Positions 1 through 6,719 of a stretch of 14,500 bases of DNA are shown here, one piece after another. This stretch comes from Thermococcaceae archaeon. GTDB lineage: Archaea; Methanobacteriota_B; Thermococci; Thermococcales; Thermococcaceae. Position numbers and translations under genes: made by a program. The stretch covers positions 1 through 14,500 of the forward strand of contig JAMOPD010000147.1 of the NCBI GenBank assembly GCA_027064745.1, given 5' to 3'. The notes beneath the pieces are model-generated. The model saw nothing but the letters and a program-made list of their open reading frames with translations, was not told the DNA's origin and made no database searches. Each line of letters opens with the position of its first letter. Positions within the stretch are counted from its first letter, which is position 1.

Positions 1-2
1 GT

Positions 3-515
3 GTCCCTGAGGCAGTAAAAGCAAATGAAAAATACAGTGGAGTTATTCTCGAAGGGTATACTGCACTGGATGAGGCGTTTTATAAAGGAAAGCCACCGAA
101 ACTGGGTAAGAGCATTCTGGTGAATCTGGGGGATGCTCACAGCGTAAGTGTTGTGGGGATGGCATTTCTAATTCTCTCGGCTATCGTTGAGAAGAGGAGG
201 GGTGTCATGATAGGGGTGGATGATGTCGCTGTTTTAGCTTATACAACTGCTGGAAGTGCCGCAATGCCCCTTTTAACAAGGCCCGCGAGGAAGAGAGTTA
301 CTGTGTTGGGAACGAGATATGCTATAGACTCTGTCCTCAATATTGCTGGCCCTACGCTCCTGCTCTACACCGATCCGGATATTCAGGGCGTGATATATGA
401 GAGCAATGGTGTTCCACCGGGAGCCATGAGGAAATATGTGCATAAAGGCAGGGGAGTACTTATCACAAGGTCTACGGAAACAATAAACGTCGAGGAAGGT
501 GAGCTTCCATTTTAG
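3..515 (+). CDS. Unrecognised protein, 3' part only
   Basis: The reading frame is open from base 3 and ends at TAG 513-515, so the gene starts left of the window; about 170 residues are visible. An internal GTG at 120 is a possible start but has no reason to be preferred, because the frame continues upstream with protein-like sequence. Visible stretches include a hydrophobic helix-like segment (VVGMAFLILSAIVE), a Gly/Ala-rich turn (TTAGSAAMPLL) and alternating beta-like strands near the C-terminus (GVIYESNGVPPG, GVLITRSTETINV), which suggest a soluble alpha/beta protein. There is no cofactor motif, zinc ribbon or signal peptide in the visible part. Its 3' end overlaps the hycI gene on the other strand by four bases, so it is convergent with the CODH block and probably not part of it. 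I do not recognise the family. The CDS call is confident; the function is unknown. Confidence 0.75.
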   Translation, partial: VPEAVKANEKYSGVILEGYTALDEAFYKGKPPKLGKSILVNLGDAHSVSVVGMAFLILSAIVEKRRGVMIGVDDVAVLAYTTAGSAAMPLLTRPARKRVTVLGTRYAIDSVLNIAGPTLLLYTDPDIQGVIYESNGVPPGAMRKYVHKGRGVLITRSTETINVEEGELPF

Positions 516-985
516 TCCTTTAATGAATCAATCAGAATTCTGACGAGCTCCTCAACACTTTTTTTAATTTCTTCGCTCATCTCACCAAAGAGTGCAGTGT
601 TTTTAGGCTGACAGCCGATCAGGATAAACCGCGTGCCTTTCAGCTCGGTTTTCAGATACTGGACTAAGACTCTAAGGGGGAGACTGTGCGTCGAGGCTGA
701 AGTGCCGAGTGTCCCCTCGGGATCAGCTACTATAATTTCCCCAGGTTTTCCTCCAAATTCGATTGCATCTATGAAAATAACTGCATCTGGTTTGTGACGT
801 TTTATAACTCCGGTATAACTTTCGGGAACTTCCCCACAGTTTATTACAGTAACGTTAGGCTTTTGAAGAACTTTTCTGAGTCTTTCGGTAACTACTACAC
901 CAAAAGCGTCATCTCCTCTGTTCTCATTTCCTATGCCACAAATTACAATCCTCTCTGCACCTCTGAGGATTTCTTGGAGGTTCAT
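512..985 (-). CDS. hycI: HycI-family [NiFe]-hydrogenase maturation endopeptidase
   Basis: This is a 157-residue cytoplasmic protein of peptidase family M52. Members cut the C-terminal tail of a [NiFe]-hydrogenase large subunit after nickel is inserted, using the bound nickel to recognise the substrate. The three metal-contact positions known from E. coli HycI/HybD are visible: Asp26 in GNENRGDDAFG, Asp73 in FIDAIEFGG and His100 in STHSLPL. The length fits the family. The ATG at 983-985 has a good Shine-Dalgarno GGAGATG at 991-997. The gene is last in the - strand block, 41 bases after hypB, and its TAA overlaps the stop of the convergent gene by four bases. It is the intact counterpart of the broken copy at 2253-2728. 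No hydrogenase large subunit is in the window, so the substrate must be encoded elsewhere. Confidence 0.92.
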   Translation of the reverse strand: MNLQEILRGAERIVICGIGNENRGDDAFGVVVTERLRKVLQKPNVTVINCGEVPESYTGVIKRHKPDAVIFIDAIEFGGKPGEIIVADPEGTLGTSASTHSLPLRVLVQYLKTELKGTRFILIGCQPKNTALFGEMSEEIKKSVEELVRILIDSLKD

Positions 986-1026
986 TCTATCATCTCCTTA
1001 TCAGGCTGGAAAAATTGATTATAAAA

Positions 1027-1761
1027 TTAAAGGATTTCAGCAATGTCCCTGACATTCTTAGCGAATTCGCTTTTCATTAGGGCTTCAACGCTCCCAAGTT
1101 TTTCATCGAGGTCTCTGTAGAGGGGTATTCCTGTCAGATAGGGGGTGCCGAACTCACTGGCAAGTATCCTGATGTTTTCTTCCTCATTCAACTTCATGTT
1201 CTCAACAATTCCGAAGATTTTTAGGTTCTGCTCCTTCAGCAGGAGGAGGAGCTTTCTAACAACGTTAATGGCCAGCTTTGAAGGTGTTGCAACGACCAAA
1301 AATTCCCCTCTCCTGAGGAATCTGAGGACATCTAGGAACTGATCGCCCATGCCTGGGGGCATGTCTATGATTAGATAATCAAGCTCGTCCCAGCGGGTTA
1401 TGGCTAAAAGCTCTATGAGTGCGTCGCTTATTTCCATTCCTCTCAGGGGCGTTGGTCTGTCTTCAGAGTAATAAACGATGCTCATGAATTTGATTCCATG
1501 GATTTCGGGAGGGACAACGCCTCTGTCCTCTTCAGGGAATTCTTTTGGCTCAAAGCCGAGAATGACGTGATCGCTTGCTCCATGGAAGTCGAGATCAAGG
1601 AGGCCAACTTTGTAACCTTTCTCGGCCAGAGCCAGTGCAAGGGTCGTTGAAATCAATGACTTTCCTACGCCGCCTTTTCCGCTCACGACGGGGATTATTC
1701 TTTTAACTTTCTCCAAGCGAGCTTCAATTGCTTTAACTCGAGGGTCGATAGCTCCAATCAT
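1027..1761 (-). CDS. hypB: HypB, Mrp/MinD-type ATPase for hydrogenase nickel insertion
   Basis: This is a 244-residue P-loop ATPase of the Mrp/MinD (SIMIBI) class. A deviant Walker A motif GKGGVGKS lies at residues 28-35, the Mrp-type DMPPGMGD at about 133-140, and a switch-like LLDLDFHGAS near 54-63. Mrp/ApbC/Nbp35 proteins that carry Fe-S clusters have a CxxC after the VENM motif; here that place reads VENMKLNEEEN and the protein has no cysteine at all, so an Fe-S carrier role is unlikely. In Thermococcus kodakarensis an Mrp-type ATPase serves as HypB and binds HypA to raise its nickel affinity, in place of the bacterial GTPase HypB. The gene directly follows hypA (3-base gap), which supports the same role. 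Start ATG 1759-1761, with purine-rich GGAGAGGAGTGAG just upstream inside the hypA end. The family is certain and the HypB assignment is strong from context. Confidence 0.88.
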   Translation of the reverse strand: MIGAIDPRVKAIEARLEKVKRIIPVVSGKGGVGKSLISTTLALALAEKGYKVGLLDLDFHGASDHVILGFEPKEFPEEDRGVVPPEIHGIKFMSIVYYSEDRPTPLRGMEISDALIELLAITRWDELDYLIIDMPPGMGDQFLDVLRFLRRGEFLVVATPSKLAINVVRKLLLLLKEQNLKIFGIVENMKLNEEENIRILASEFGTPYLTGIPLYRDLDEKLGSVEALMKSEFAKNVRDIAEIL

Positions 1762-1764
1762 AGC

Positions 1765-2178
1765 TCACTCCTCTCCTTCAACTTTTATAGCAGATAAATA
1801 AACCCCCCTCCCCTTAACAACCTCGAAATCTCTGCTCCCACATTTGGGACATGCAAGGAAGGCATGAACGACCTCTGGAATGAAATGGATATCTTCTTTT
1901 ATACGCTCATTGAATTGCCCCTTCACGTCTTTAAGTTTCCATTCATAACCGCACTTCCTGCATCTGAATTCTGCCTCTTCAAGAATGAATTCTATCTCAG
2001 CCTCTTCAGCTATTGTGCCTTTTTTGATTTCGTCTATCGCGAACTTCAGAATTTCCTCATTAACATCCTGAAGTTCCCCAAGAACCACCCTAATGGCTAA
2101 AATTTTATCCTTACCGTGCATGTTTGCAAACTCTATAGCTGTCCTCACAATACCATCAGCTAAGGCCCATTCATGCAT
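1765..2178 (-). CDS. hypA: HypA nickel metallochaperone
   Basis: This 137-residue HypA/HybF protein delivers nickel to [NiFe]-hydrogenase precursors. It starts with MHEW, so His2 and Glu3 of the N-terminal nickel site are present. A zinc ribbon is formed by Cys73/Cys76 (CRKC) and Cys110/Cys113 (CPKC), and between the two Cys pairs is the archaeal insertion carrying His98 (KEDIHFIPEVV). In the T. kodakarensis HypA-HypB complex His98 joins His2 in binding nickel, and the numbering agrees exactly. Start ATG 2176-2178 is preceded by a strong GGAGGTG at 2184-2190. The gene sits upstream of hypB with a 3-base gap. The neighbouring nickel genes (cooS, cooC, nikR) make a shared nickel supply plausible, but transfer to CODH by HypA is an inference only. 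Confidence 0.95.
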   Translation of the reverse strand: MHEWALADGIVRTAIEFANMHGKDKILAIRVVLGELQDVNEEILKFAIDEIKKGTIAEEAEIEFILEEAEFRCRKCGYEWKLKDVKGQFNERIKEDIHFIPEVVHAFLACPKCGSRDFEVVKGRGVYLSAIKVEGEE

Positions 2179-2252
2179 TTTTGCACCTCCATCTAAGAGT
2201 ACTCCATGAGAACTTAAAAATTATAGAGTTTAAAACGTTTGGTTTAAAAAGC
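2179..2252 (-). promoter_or_regulatory. Possible internal promoter and RBS for hypA-hypB-hycI
   Basis: This 74-base AT-rich gap between the broken hycI copy and hypA contains, on the - strand, TAATTTTTAAG (2223 to 2213) and an AACGTTTTAAAC block (about 2240 to 2228). Either could serve as a TATA element, giving a start site near 2191 or near 2205. The Shine-Dalgarno GGAGGTG is at 2184-2190. The gap is much larger than the other junctions in the block, which suggests the hyp genes can be transcribed separately from the coo genes. This is an inference from base pattern only. Confidence 0.4.
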
Positions 2253-2728
2253 TTAAATTCTCTCAAGCTCCTTTTTGAGTGAAAAAATTAGAGCTTTAGC
2301 ACTGTTCTCTATTTCAGGAGTTAATTTGCGGAATGTTTTGTTGTCTTTAATCTGACAACCTACTAATATAAATTTAGTATCAGGTAACAGTTCCTTCAGA
2401 TAATCTAGAGTAACTTTTAGTTGTGGTTGAAGACTTTTAGGGAGGTCTTCGAGGGCTTCCCAAAGATCAGCCACCACGAGTTTTCTAGGTTCGCTCCCAT
2501 AATTAGTTGGAGCTATCAGCAGAAGCAACTCTGCCCTAAAGCGTATTATAACTCCTGCATGACATTCTGGAACTTCGTGACATTCCAGGACAATGATATT
2601 GGGATTGATAACTAGGGGCTTTAAAGCTCTGGTTATGAAAACCCAAAAGCCTCATCTCCATATTTTTCATTTCCAAGACCGCAAATTATTATTCTCTTTG
2701 CATCTCCAATTATTTCCTTTAGCTCCAT
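2253..2728 (-). pseudogene. Frameshifted, decayed paralogue of hycI
   Basis: Starting at ATG 2726-2728, the - strand encodes MELKEIIGDAKRIIICGLGN followed by EKYGDEAFGF and then a stop. Shifting frame by one base at about 2638-2645 (a GGGTTTTC stretch that appears to have lost one base) restores an open frame continuing FITRALKPLV...HEVPECHAGVI and running to TAA 2253-2255. The joined product, about 158 residues, aligns end to end with the intact HycI at 512-985 (157 residues). Besides the frameshift, two metal-contact positions are changed: the Asp73 equivalent is Ala (LLLIAPTNYG) and the His100 equivalent is Leu. The first contact reads Glu, which HybD-type enzymes also use. The downstream frame alone could start at a TTG at 2526-2528 but would lack the active-site half. 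The call is a tandem duplicate that has lost function; a single-base sequencing error would not explain the lost ligands. Confidence 0.82.
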
Positions 2729-2756
2729 GAGGATACCACTTTCAAAAATTAGAAAA

Positions 2757-3281
2757 TTACAAGATAACATAACCCGAAAGAATGCTCTTTCTCAATTCCT
2801 CAGCACTTAGCTCTTTCTGATGCTCTGGGATGTTCTTAGCACGCCTCTCATTGACGAGTTCAAGAACCATCTCCAGCGGGCCGTAATGTATAGCCTCTGC
2901 AGGGCACATAAGCGCACACGCTGGTTCAAGTCCCTCTTCGCGCCTTTCCGCACACATGTCGCACTTCGTTATTGCCCTGACTTTCAGGCTATAGAAGGGA
3001 ACACCGTAGGGGCATACTTGGAGACATGCAAGGCACCCTATACATCGTTTTTCATTGATCCTAACAGCTCCTTCAGTATCTCTATATATGGCTTCTGTGG
3101 GGCATATCCTAAGACAGGGGGCATCTTCACAGTGTTTGCAGTTTATAGGCAGATATTGTTTGTTTTCTGTAACATATATTTTGATAAATGGATTGTTGTC
3201 GTGAATAAAGCCGCAGACGGTTTCACAGGTTTCACAGCCAATACAGGTTAGATAATCGAGATAGAGCACCTTCCTCTCCAT
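2757..3281 (-). CDS. CooF-like ferredoxin with four [4Fe-4S] clusters
   Basis: This 174-residue electron-transfer protein of the CooF/HycB/DmsB class has sixteen cysteines in four motifs: Cys13/16/19/23, Cys48/51/56/60, Cys80/83/86/90 and Cys107/110/122/126, each set fitting one [4Fe-4S] site. There is no signal peptide, so it acts in the cytoplasm. It resembles the cooF product at 6716-7321 in layout but has a shorter loop between the first two motifs and a different tail. Its ATG (3279-3281) shares one base with the TGA of the upstream FNOR gene (TGATG), so the two are translationally coupled. The position points to electron transfer between the FNOR and CODH or a second partner. It could equally serve as an Fe-S subunit for another redox enzyme; the exact partner is inferred. 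Confidence 0.9.
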   Translation of the reverse strand: MERKVLYLDYLTCIGCETCETVCGFIHDNNPFIKIYVTENKQYLPINCKHCEDAPCLRICPTEAIYRDTEGAVRINEKRCIGCLACLQVCPYGVPFYSLKVRAITKCDMCAERREEGLEPACALMCPAEAIHYGPLEMVLELVNERRAKNIPEHQKELSAEELRKSILSGYVIL

Positions 3282-4333
3282 CAGGACTCACCTCTAAGCC
3301 ATTTGTCCATTGAGACTGCGGCGTAGAGACCGTCTTTTATTGCCCTGCCAACTTTAGTTGGGCCATTCACCACATCACCTGCTGCAAAAACGCCTTCAAA
3401 GTTTGTCATGTGTCTGCTGTCCACTAATATTCTTCCTCTTCTGTCCGTCGCGATGTAGGAGCTGTTAACAGGTGGTGTTGGTGCCATCCCTATGGCAAAG
3501 ACGAGGTAGTCCAGCTCAACCTGAAATTCCGAGCCCTCTATGGGTACCGGCCTCCTCCTTCCAGTCTCGTCGGGCTCACCGAGACGAGTTCTCAGCAGTT
3601 CGATCGCCTTAACGCGGCCGTTCTCACCTATAACCCGCTTTGGAGTTACGAGCTCGAACCACTTGACACCCCTGTTCCTTAGGATGTTTATCTCGTAGGC
3701 TCCTGCTGGAGCTTCCCTTATCGTTCTTCTATAGAATATCGTCACATCGGCTCCGAGACGGTTACACTCAAAAGCAGTATCAACTGCAGTTAATCCAGCC
3801 CCTATTATTCCAACTCTTTTGCCCTCTAATTTGGGAACCTTCTCCTTTGGGACATAACCAAGTTCTGCACCCTTAATCCAAAACAGGAGTTCTAAAGGGG
3901 AGAGAATGCCTTCCAAGTCATCTCCGGGTATGCCAATTCTTCTGACGTTCCATATCCCAGTTGCTATTAAAACCGCATCATATTTCTCAATTAATTCACT
4001 GAGAGCAATCTTTCTTTCGTAAAATTCATCTCCCTCATCTTCTCTGTCCCCTTCCATCACCTTTGTCCTTGGATAATACGTCACTTCAAATTCTTCCTCC
4101 AGTTCTTTTGCTCCAAGTCTTACTCTCTCCACAGGGATTCTAAACTCGGGTATAACAAACAGCATTAAGCCACCTGGTTCGGGAAGTTTATCATAAATAT
4201 CAACATCATGACCTTTACACACAAGATAGCCGGCAGCAGTTAAACCTGCAGGCCCAGCTCCTATTATAGCTATTCTCTTTCCGGTTTGCTGGGGTTTATT
4301 TTTGCATAAAAATGAAAATTTCATGCCTTTCAC
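3281..4333 (-). CDS. FAD/NAD(P)-dependent oxidoreductase, GltD-like (FNOR)
   Basis: This 350-residue flavoprotein is related to the glutamate synthase small subunit and the NADPH:ferredoxin oxidoreductases. The first Rossmann fold binds FAD (GAGPAG, residues 25-30). The second binds NAD(P) (GAGLTAVD, 178-185, followed by YRR 201-203, arginines that in this family can contact the NADP phosphate). GVFAAGDV at 314-321 closes the FAD site. The GEPDETGRRRPVPIEGSEF stretch (252-270) is typical of the GltD group. GltD proteins are usually over 450 residues with an N-terminal Fe-S domain; that domain is absent here. The GTG at 4331-4333 overlaps the ferredoxin TGA by four bases and has GGAGGGG nine bases upstream, so it is preferred over the ATG at 4322-4324. 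Lying between two ferredoxins in a CODH operon, it probably passes electrons from CO to NAD(P)+. Direction and cofactor are inferred. Confidence 0.88.
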   Translation of the reverse strand: MKGMKFSFLCKNKPQQTGKRIAIIGAGPAGLTAAGYLVCKGHDVDIYDKLPEPGGLMLFVIPEFRIPVERVRLGAKELEEEFEVTYYPRTKVMEGDREDEGDEFYERKIALSELIEKYDAVLIATGIWNVRRIGIPGDDLEGILSPLELLFWIKGAELGYVPKEKVPKLEGKRVGIIGAGLTAVDTAFECNRLGADVTIFYRRTIREAPAGAYEINILRNRGVKWFELVTPKRVIGENGRVKAIELLRTRLGEPDETGRRRPVPIEGSEFQVELDYLVFAIGMAPTPPVNSSYIATDRRGRILVDSRHMTNFEGVFAAGDVVNGPTKVGRAIKDGLYAAVSMDKWLRGES

Positions 4334-4719
4334 TTTAGCACCCCTCCAAAGAACTTAATATATTCCCTTGGAAATTCCTTGACTCTTTCATGCTTACAGC
4401 TATCGCAGAGATAAACTATCTCAGGATGTTCGTATAGCTTCTCCAGCTTGTGATAGAGGAACTCAGCAGTTTTGACGGTATAATCCAGTTTCTTTCCACA
4501 GCCGACGCATTGTGCATATTCAAATTTCAGCTCAGCTTTATCCGGCTTTCCTTCTATTGCATCGGTAGGACATATCTTGTTGCATTCATAGTTGCAATTC
4601 CCACATCTGTCTGGATCAAAAAACATGATCCTTTTCTCATTATCAAACTGAAATATTGCATTGAATGGACAGACTTGGGCACACAATCCACACCCTATAC
4701 AGGCATCTACCTTAAGCAT
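4330..4719 (-). CDS. 2[4Fe-4S] ferredoxin with HycF-like C-terminal Cys domain
   Basis: This 129-residue Fe-S protein has Cys7/10/13/17 as a standard CxxCxxCxxxCP motif. The second set, Cys39/42/46/50, has an unusual spacing CxxCxxxCxxxCP. After about residue 70 comes a second domain with CVGC (71/74) and CDSC (105/108) flanking a helical stretch, resembling the tail of HycF/HyfH, the Fe-S subunit of formate hydrogenlyase-type complexes, where the extra CxxC pairs probably bind a metal. Start ATG 4717-4719 has GAGGTGATT just upstream. The 3' end overlaps the FNOR start, so it is coupled to it. The likely role is an electron carrier or docking subunit between CooS/CooF and the FNOR, substituting for the Fe-S domain that the FNOR lacks. 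The Fe-S assignment is certain and the partner is inferred. Confidence 0.87.
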   Translation of the reverse strand: MLKVDACIGCGLCAQVCPFNAIFQFDNEKRIMFFDPDRCGNCNYECNKICPTDAIEGKPDKAELKFEYAQCVGCGKKLDYTVKTAEFLYHKLEKLYEHPEIVYLCDSCKHERVKEFPREYIKFFGGVLK

Positions 4720-4748
4720 GGAATCACCTCAAAAATTAAGAAAAAGAT
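4720..4748 (-). promoter_or_regulatory. cooS-ferredoxin junction: T-rich run plus strong RBS
   Basis: On the - strand this 29-base gap reads a T-rich stretch (TCTTTTTCTTAATTTTTG) followed by GAGGTGATT, the Shine-Dalgarno of the ferredoxin gene. T-runs act as terminators in archaea, so part of the transcript may end after cooS, leaving cooF-cooS more abundant than the downstream redox genes. No TATA element is evident. This is inference from sequence pattern. Confidence 0.4.
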
Positions 4749-6719
4749 TCAAATGCCCAGCGCTTTCCTCTTCTTCATGATGTGGTCGTACATCAGCTTC
4801 GCTGCCTTGTACGGGTCGGGCTCCACTATGAAGGCCGCTCCAACGATGTCGTAGAGGTCCTGCGTGAGGATCTTTACCACCTTCGGCCCGCCGAGAACCG
4901 GCGGAACTATGCCGAGGTGCGTTGTGATTCCGCTGGCCACGAAGTAGGTTCCTATCGAGACGGCCTTCTCGGTCATGGCCTCGGGGGCGGAGCCCACCAC
5001 CGGAAGGGCCGAGATGGGCACGTTCAGGTCCCTCGCCACTAGGTCGGCCAGGACGAGTATTCTCGTACAGTCAACGCACGAGCCCATGTTGAGAGCAGGA
5101 GGAATGCCCCATTCCTTGACGAACTCTCTCAGGCCGGGTCCAACGTTCTCTGTGTCCGCATACTCGGGCAGGAAGATGCCGTACTTCATCGCCGCGGTCG
5201 CCCAGCAGCCGGTTCCCACGAGGAGGACGTCCCTCTTCATGAGCTCGTTCGCTATCTTGATGTGGTTGTGATCCTGCTTTATCTTCGGGTTGTTACAGCC
5301 GACCAGACCGGCTACACCCTTTATCTTGCCCTCGACGATAGCCTCTTCAATGGGCTTAAGTGTACCACCGAAGTGCTCGAGTATTGCCTCGACGCTGAAG
5401 CCGACGTATCCGGACATCTTCTCCTTCGGTATCTCGACCCTCACCTTAGACCTGTTCGGGAAGTTCTCAACCGCAGTCTTGACTATCTCCTTGGCTATCT
5501 CATCCGCCCTCTTCTCGTCGAACTTGATGTGTATGGCTCCCGGGAAAGTGGCTATTGGACTTGTGTCTATTATCTTGGTGTGGAAGCACCGGGCAACGTC
5601 AACCGTTGCGGGCATTATACACTGAACGTCAACGACCATGGCCTCGACGGCGCCGGTAACTATGGCCATCTCCTGCTGGAGGAAGTTGCCGGCTATCGGA
5701 ATTCCGTGCCTCATGAGAACCTCTAAACCTGTACAGCACATTCCGACGACGTTTATGCCCTTGGCACCGAGCTTCTCGGCGAGCTCGAGCAGCTCGGGGT
5801 CCTGTGCCGCCTCGACTATCTTCTCTGAAAGAACTGGCTCGTGGCCGTGGACGACTATGTTGACGTAGTCCTCCTTGAGGACTCCGAGGTTAGCCTCGGC
5901 CTTTATGACCTTTGGCGTTCCAAAGAGCACGTCCTGAAGCTCAGTAGCTATGAGCGAGCCACCCCAGGCGTCGCCGAGAGAGGTTCTCAGGCCGTGGAGG
6001 AGTATGCTCACCGGGTCGTGGTCGGTTCCTATGTGGGTCCTGTGGAGGCTCTCCACTATCTCCCTGTCTATGCTCCTCGGGAGAATGCCGTTCTCGAACC
6101 ATGGCATGCCTGCCTTTTCGGCGGCCTTCTCGAACATCTCGTAGGTCTTGGGGTTGAGGTAGGCCTTGAGGAAGGCCAGAGCCTCCTCATCCTGCTTTCC
6201 AAAGTCATTGAGGGCAACTTCGGCAACTTCCTTGGCGAGCTCCCTGACGGTCTTGCCCTCCGTCTCGATTCCGAGCCTCTCGGCGATGGCCTTGAGCTTC
6301 TCGACATCCCTCACCTGGTACGGCAGTGTATTTGAGGCCATGTTGTCGAGTTCAAGAACGGGCTTTCCTTCCTTCTTGAACTTCTCGGCCATCTCGGCCG
6401 CTATGAGAAGGGTCAGAGCCACGTGGCGCCCGTGGTCGCTGTGAGCGGATGCACCGGCCGCTATCATCCTGAGGAGGTTCCTGGCGACTATGGTGTCAGC
6501 ATCGGCACCACAGACGCCCCTCCTCGGCTCGCCCCCGAAGGGGTTGATCCTGCACGGGCCCATCATACAGTTCCTGCAGCAGACTCCAAGGAGACCGTAA
6601 CCGCACTGGGGCTGCTGCTTCTCGAGCCTCTCCCAGACCGTCTCGATGCCTAGTTCCTGGGCGCGTTCATACATCTTCTGGGTTGTACTATCGATTGAGA
6701 CTTCCTTATACTTCTTCAT
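4749..6719 (-). CDS. cooS: Anaerobic nickel carbon monoxide dehydrogenase catalytic subunit
   Basis: This 656-residue CooS is a cytoplasmic homodimer-type enzyme that interconverts CO and CO2 at a Ni-Fe-S C-cluster. Cys39 and Cys47 fit the D-cluster and Cys48/51/56/70 the B-cluster, with the same numbering as Carboxydothermus hydrogenoformans CODH II. The C-cluster ligands are present: the HGH motif at 291-293, the GMCCTG cysteines at 328/329, Cys367 (DVQC), Cys475 (GCNNP), Cys505 (GTGCW) and Cys548 (GSCVD). Proton-path histidines 93/96/99 and the Lys585 region (EKAVSIG) are also seen. No ligand is missing, so the enzyme should be active. Its ATG (6717-6719) overlaps the cooF TGA by four bases. 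Base composition is clearly richer in G+C (about 60% in sampled stretches) than the cooC gene (about 42%), which indicates either strong codon selection or a separate origin. Confidence 0.98.
   Translation of the reverse strand: MKKYKEVSIDSTTQKMYERAQELGIETVWERLEKQQPQCGYGLLGVCCRNCMMGPCRINPFGGEPRRGVCGADADTIVARNLLRMIAAGASAHSDHGRHVALTLLIAAEMAEKFKKEGKPVLELDNMASNTLPYQVRDVEKLKAIAERLGIETEGKTVRELAKEVAEVALNDFGKQDEEALAFLKAYLNPKTYEMFEKAAEKAGMPWFENGILPRSIDREIVESLHRTHIGTDHDPVSILLHGLRTSLGDAWGGSLIATELQDVLFGTPKVIKAEANLGVLKEDYVNIVVHGHEPVLSEKIVEAAQDPELLELAEKLGAKGINVVGMCCTGLEVLMRHGIPIAGNFLQQEMAIVTGAVEAMVVDVQCIMPATVDVARCFHTKIIDTSPIATFPGAIHIKFDEKRADEIAKEIVKTAVENFPNRSKVRVEIPKEKMSGYVGFSVEAILEHFGGTLKPIEEAIVEGKIKGVAGLVGCNNPKIKQDHNHIKIANELMKRDVLLVGTGCWATAAMKYGIFLPEYADTENVGPGLREFVKEWGIPPALNMGSCVDCTRILVLADLVARDLNVPISALPVVGSAPEAMTEKAVSIGTYFVASGITTHLGIVPPVLGGPKVVKILTQDLYDIVGAAFIVEPDPYKAAKLMYDHIMKKRKALGI

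Noticed and set aside
1027..1761. Fe-S cluster carrier of the Mrp/ApbC type
   Set aside because: The protein has no cysteine, and the CxxC after VENM is absent; its place next to hypA supports HypB.
2638..2649. Programmed frameshift to make a full HycI paralogue
   Set aside because: The GGGTTTTC stretch is mildly slippery, but two active-site metal ligands are also lost, so decay is the simpler reading.
4782..6653. Several long + strand frames opposite cooS
   Set aside because: They are opposite-strand shadows of a G+C-rich gene with few stop codons; cooS has every cluster ligand and explains the sequence.
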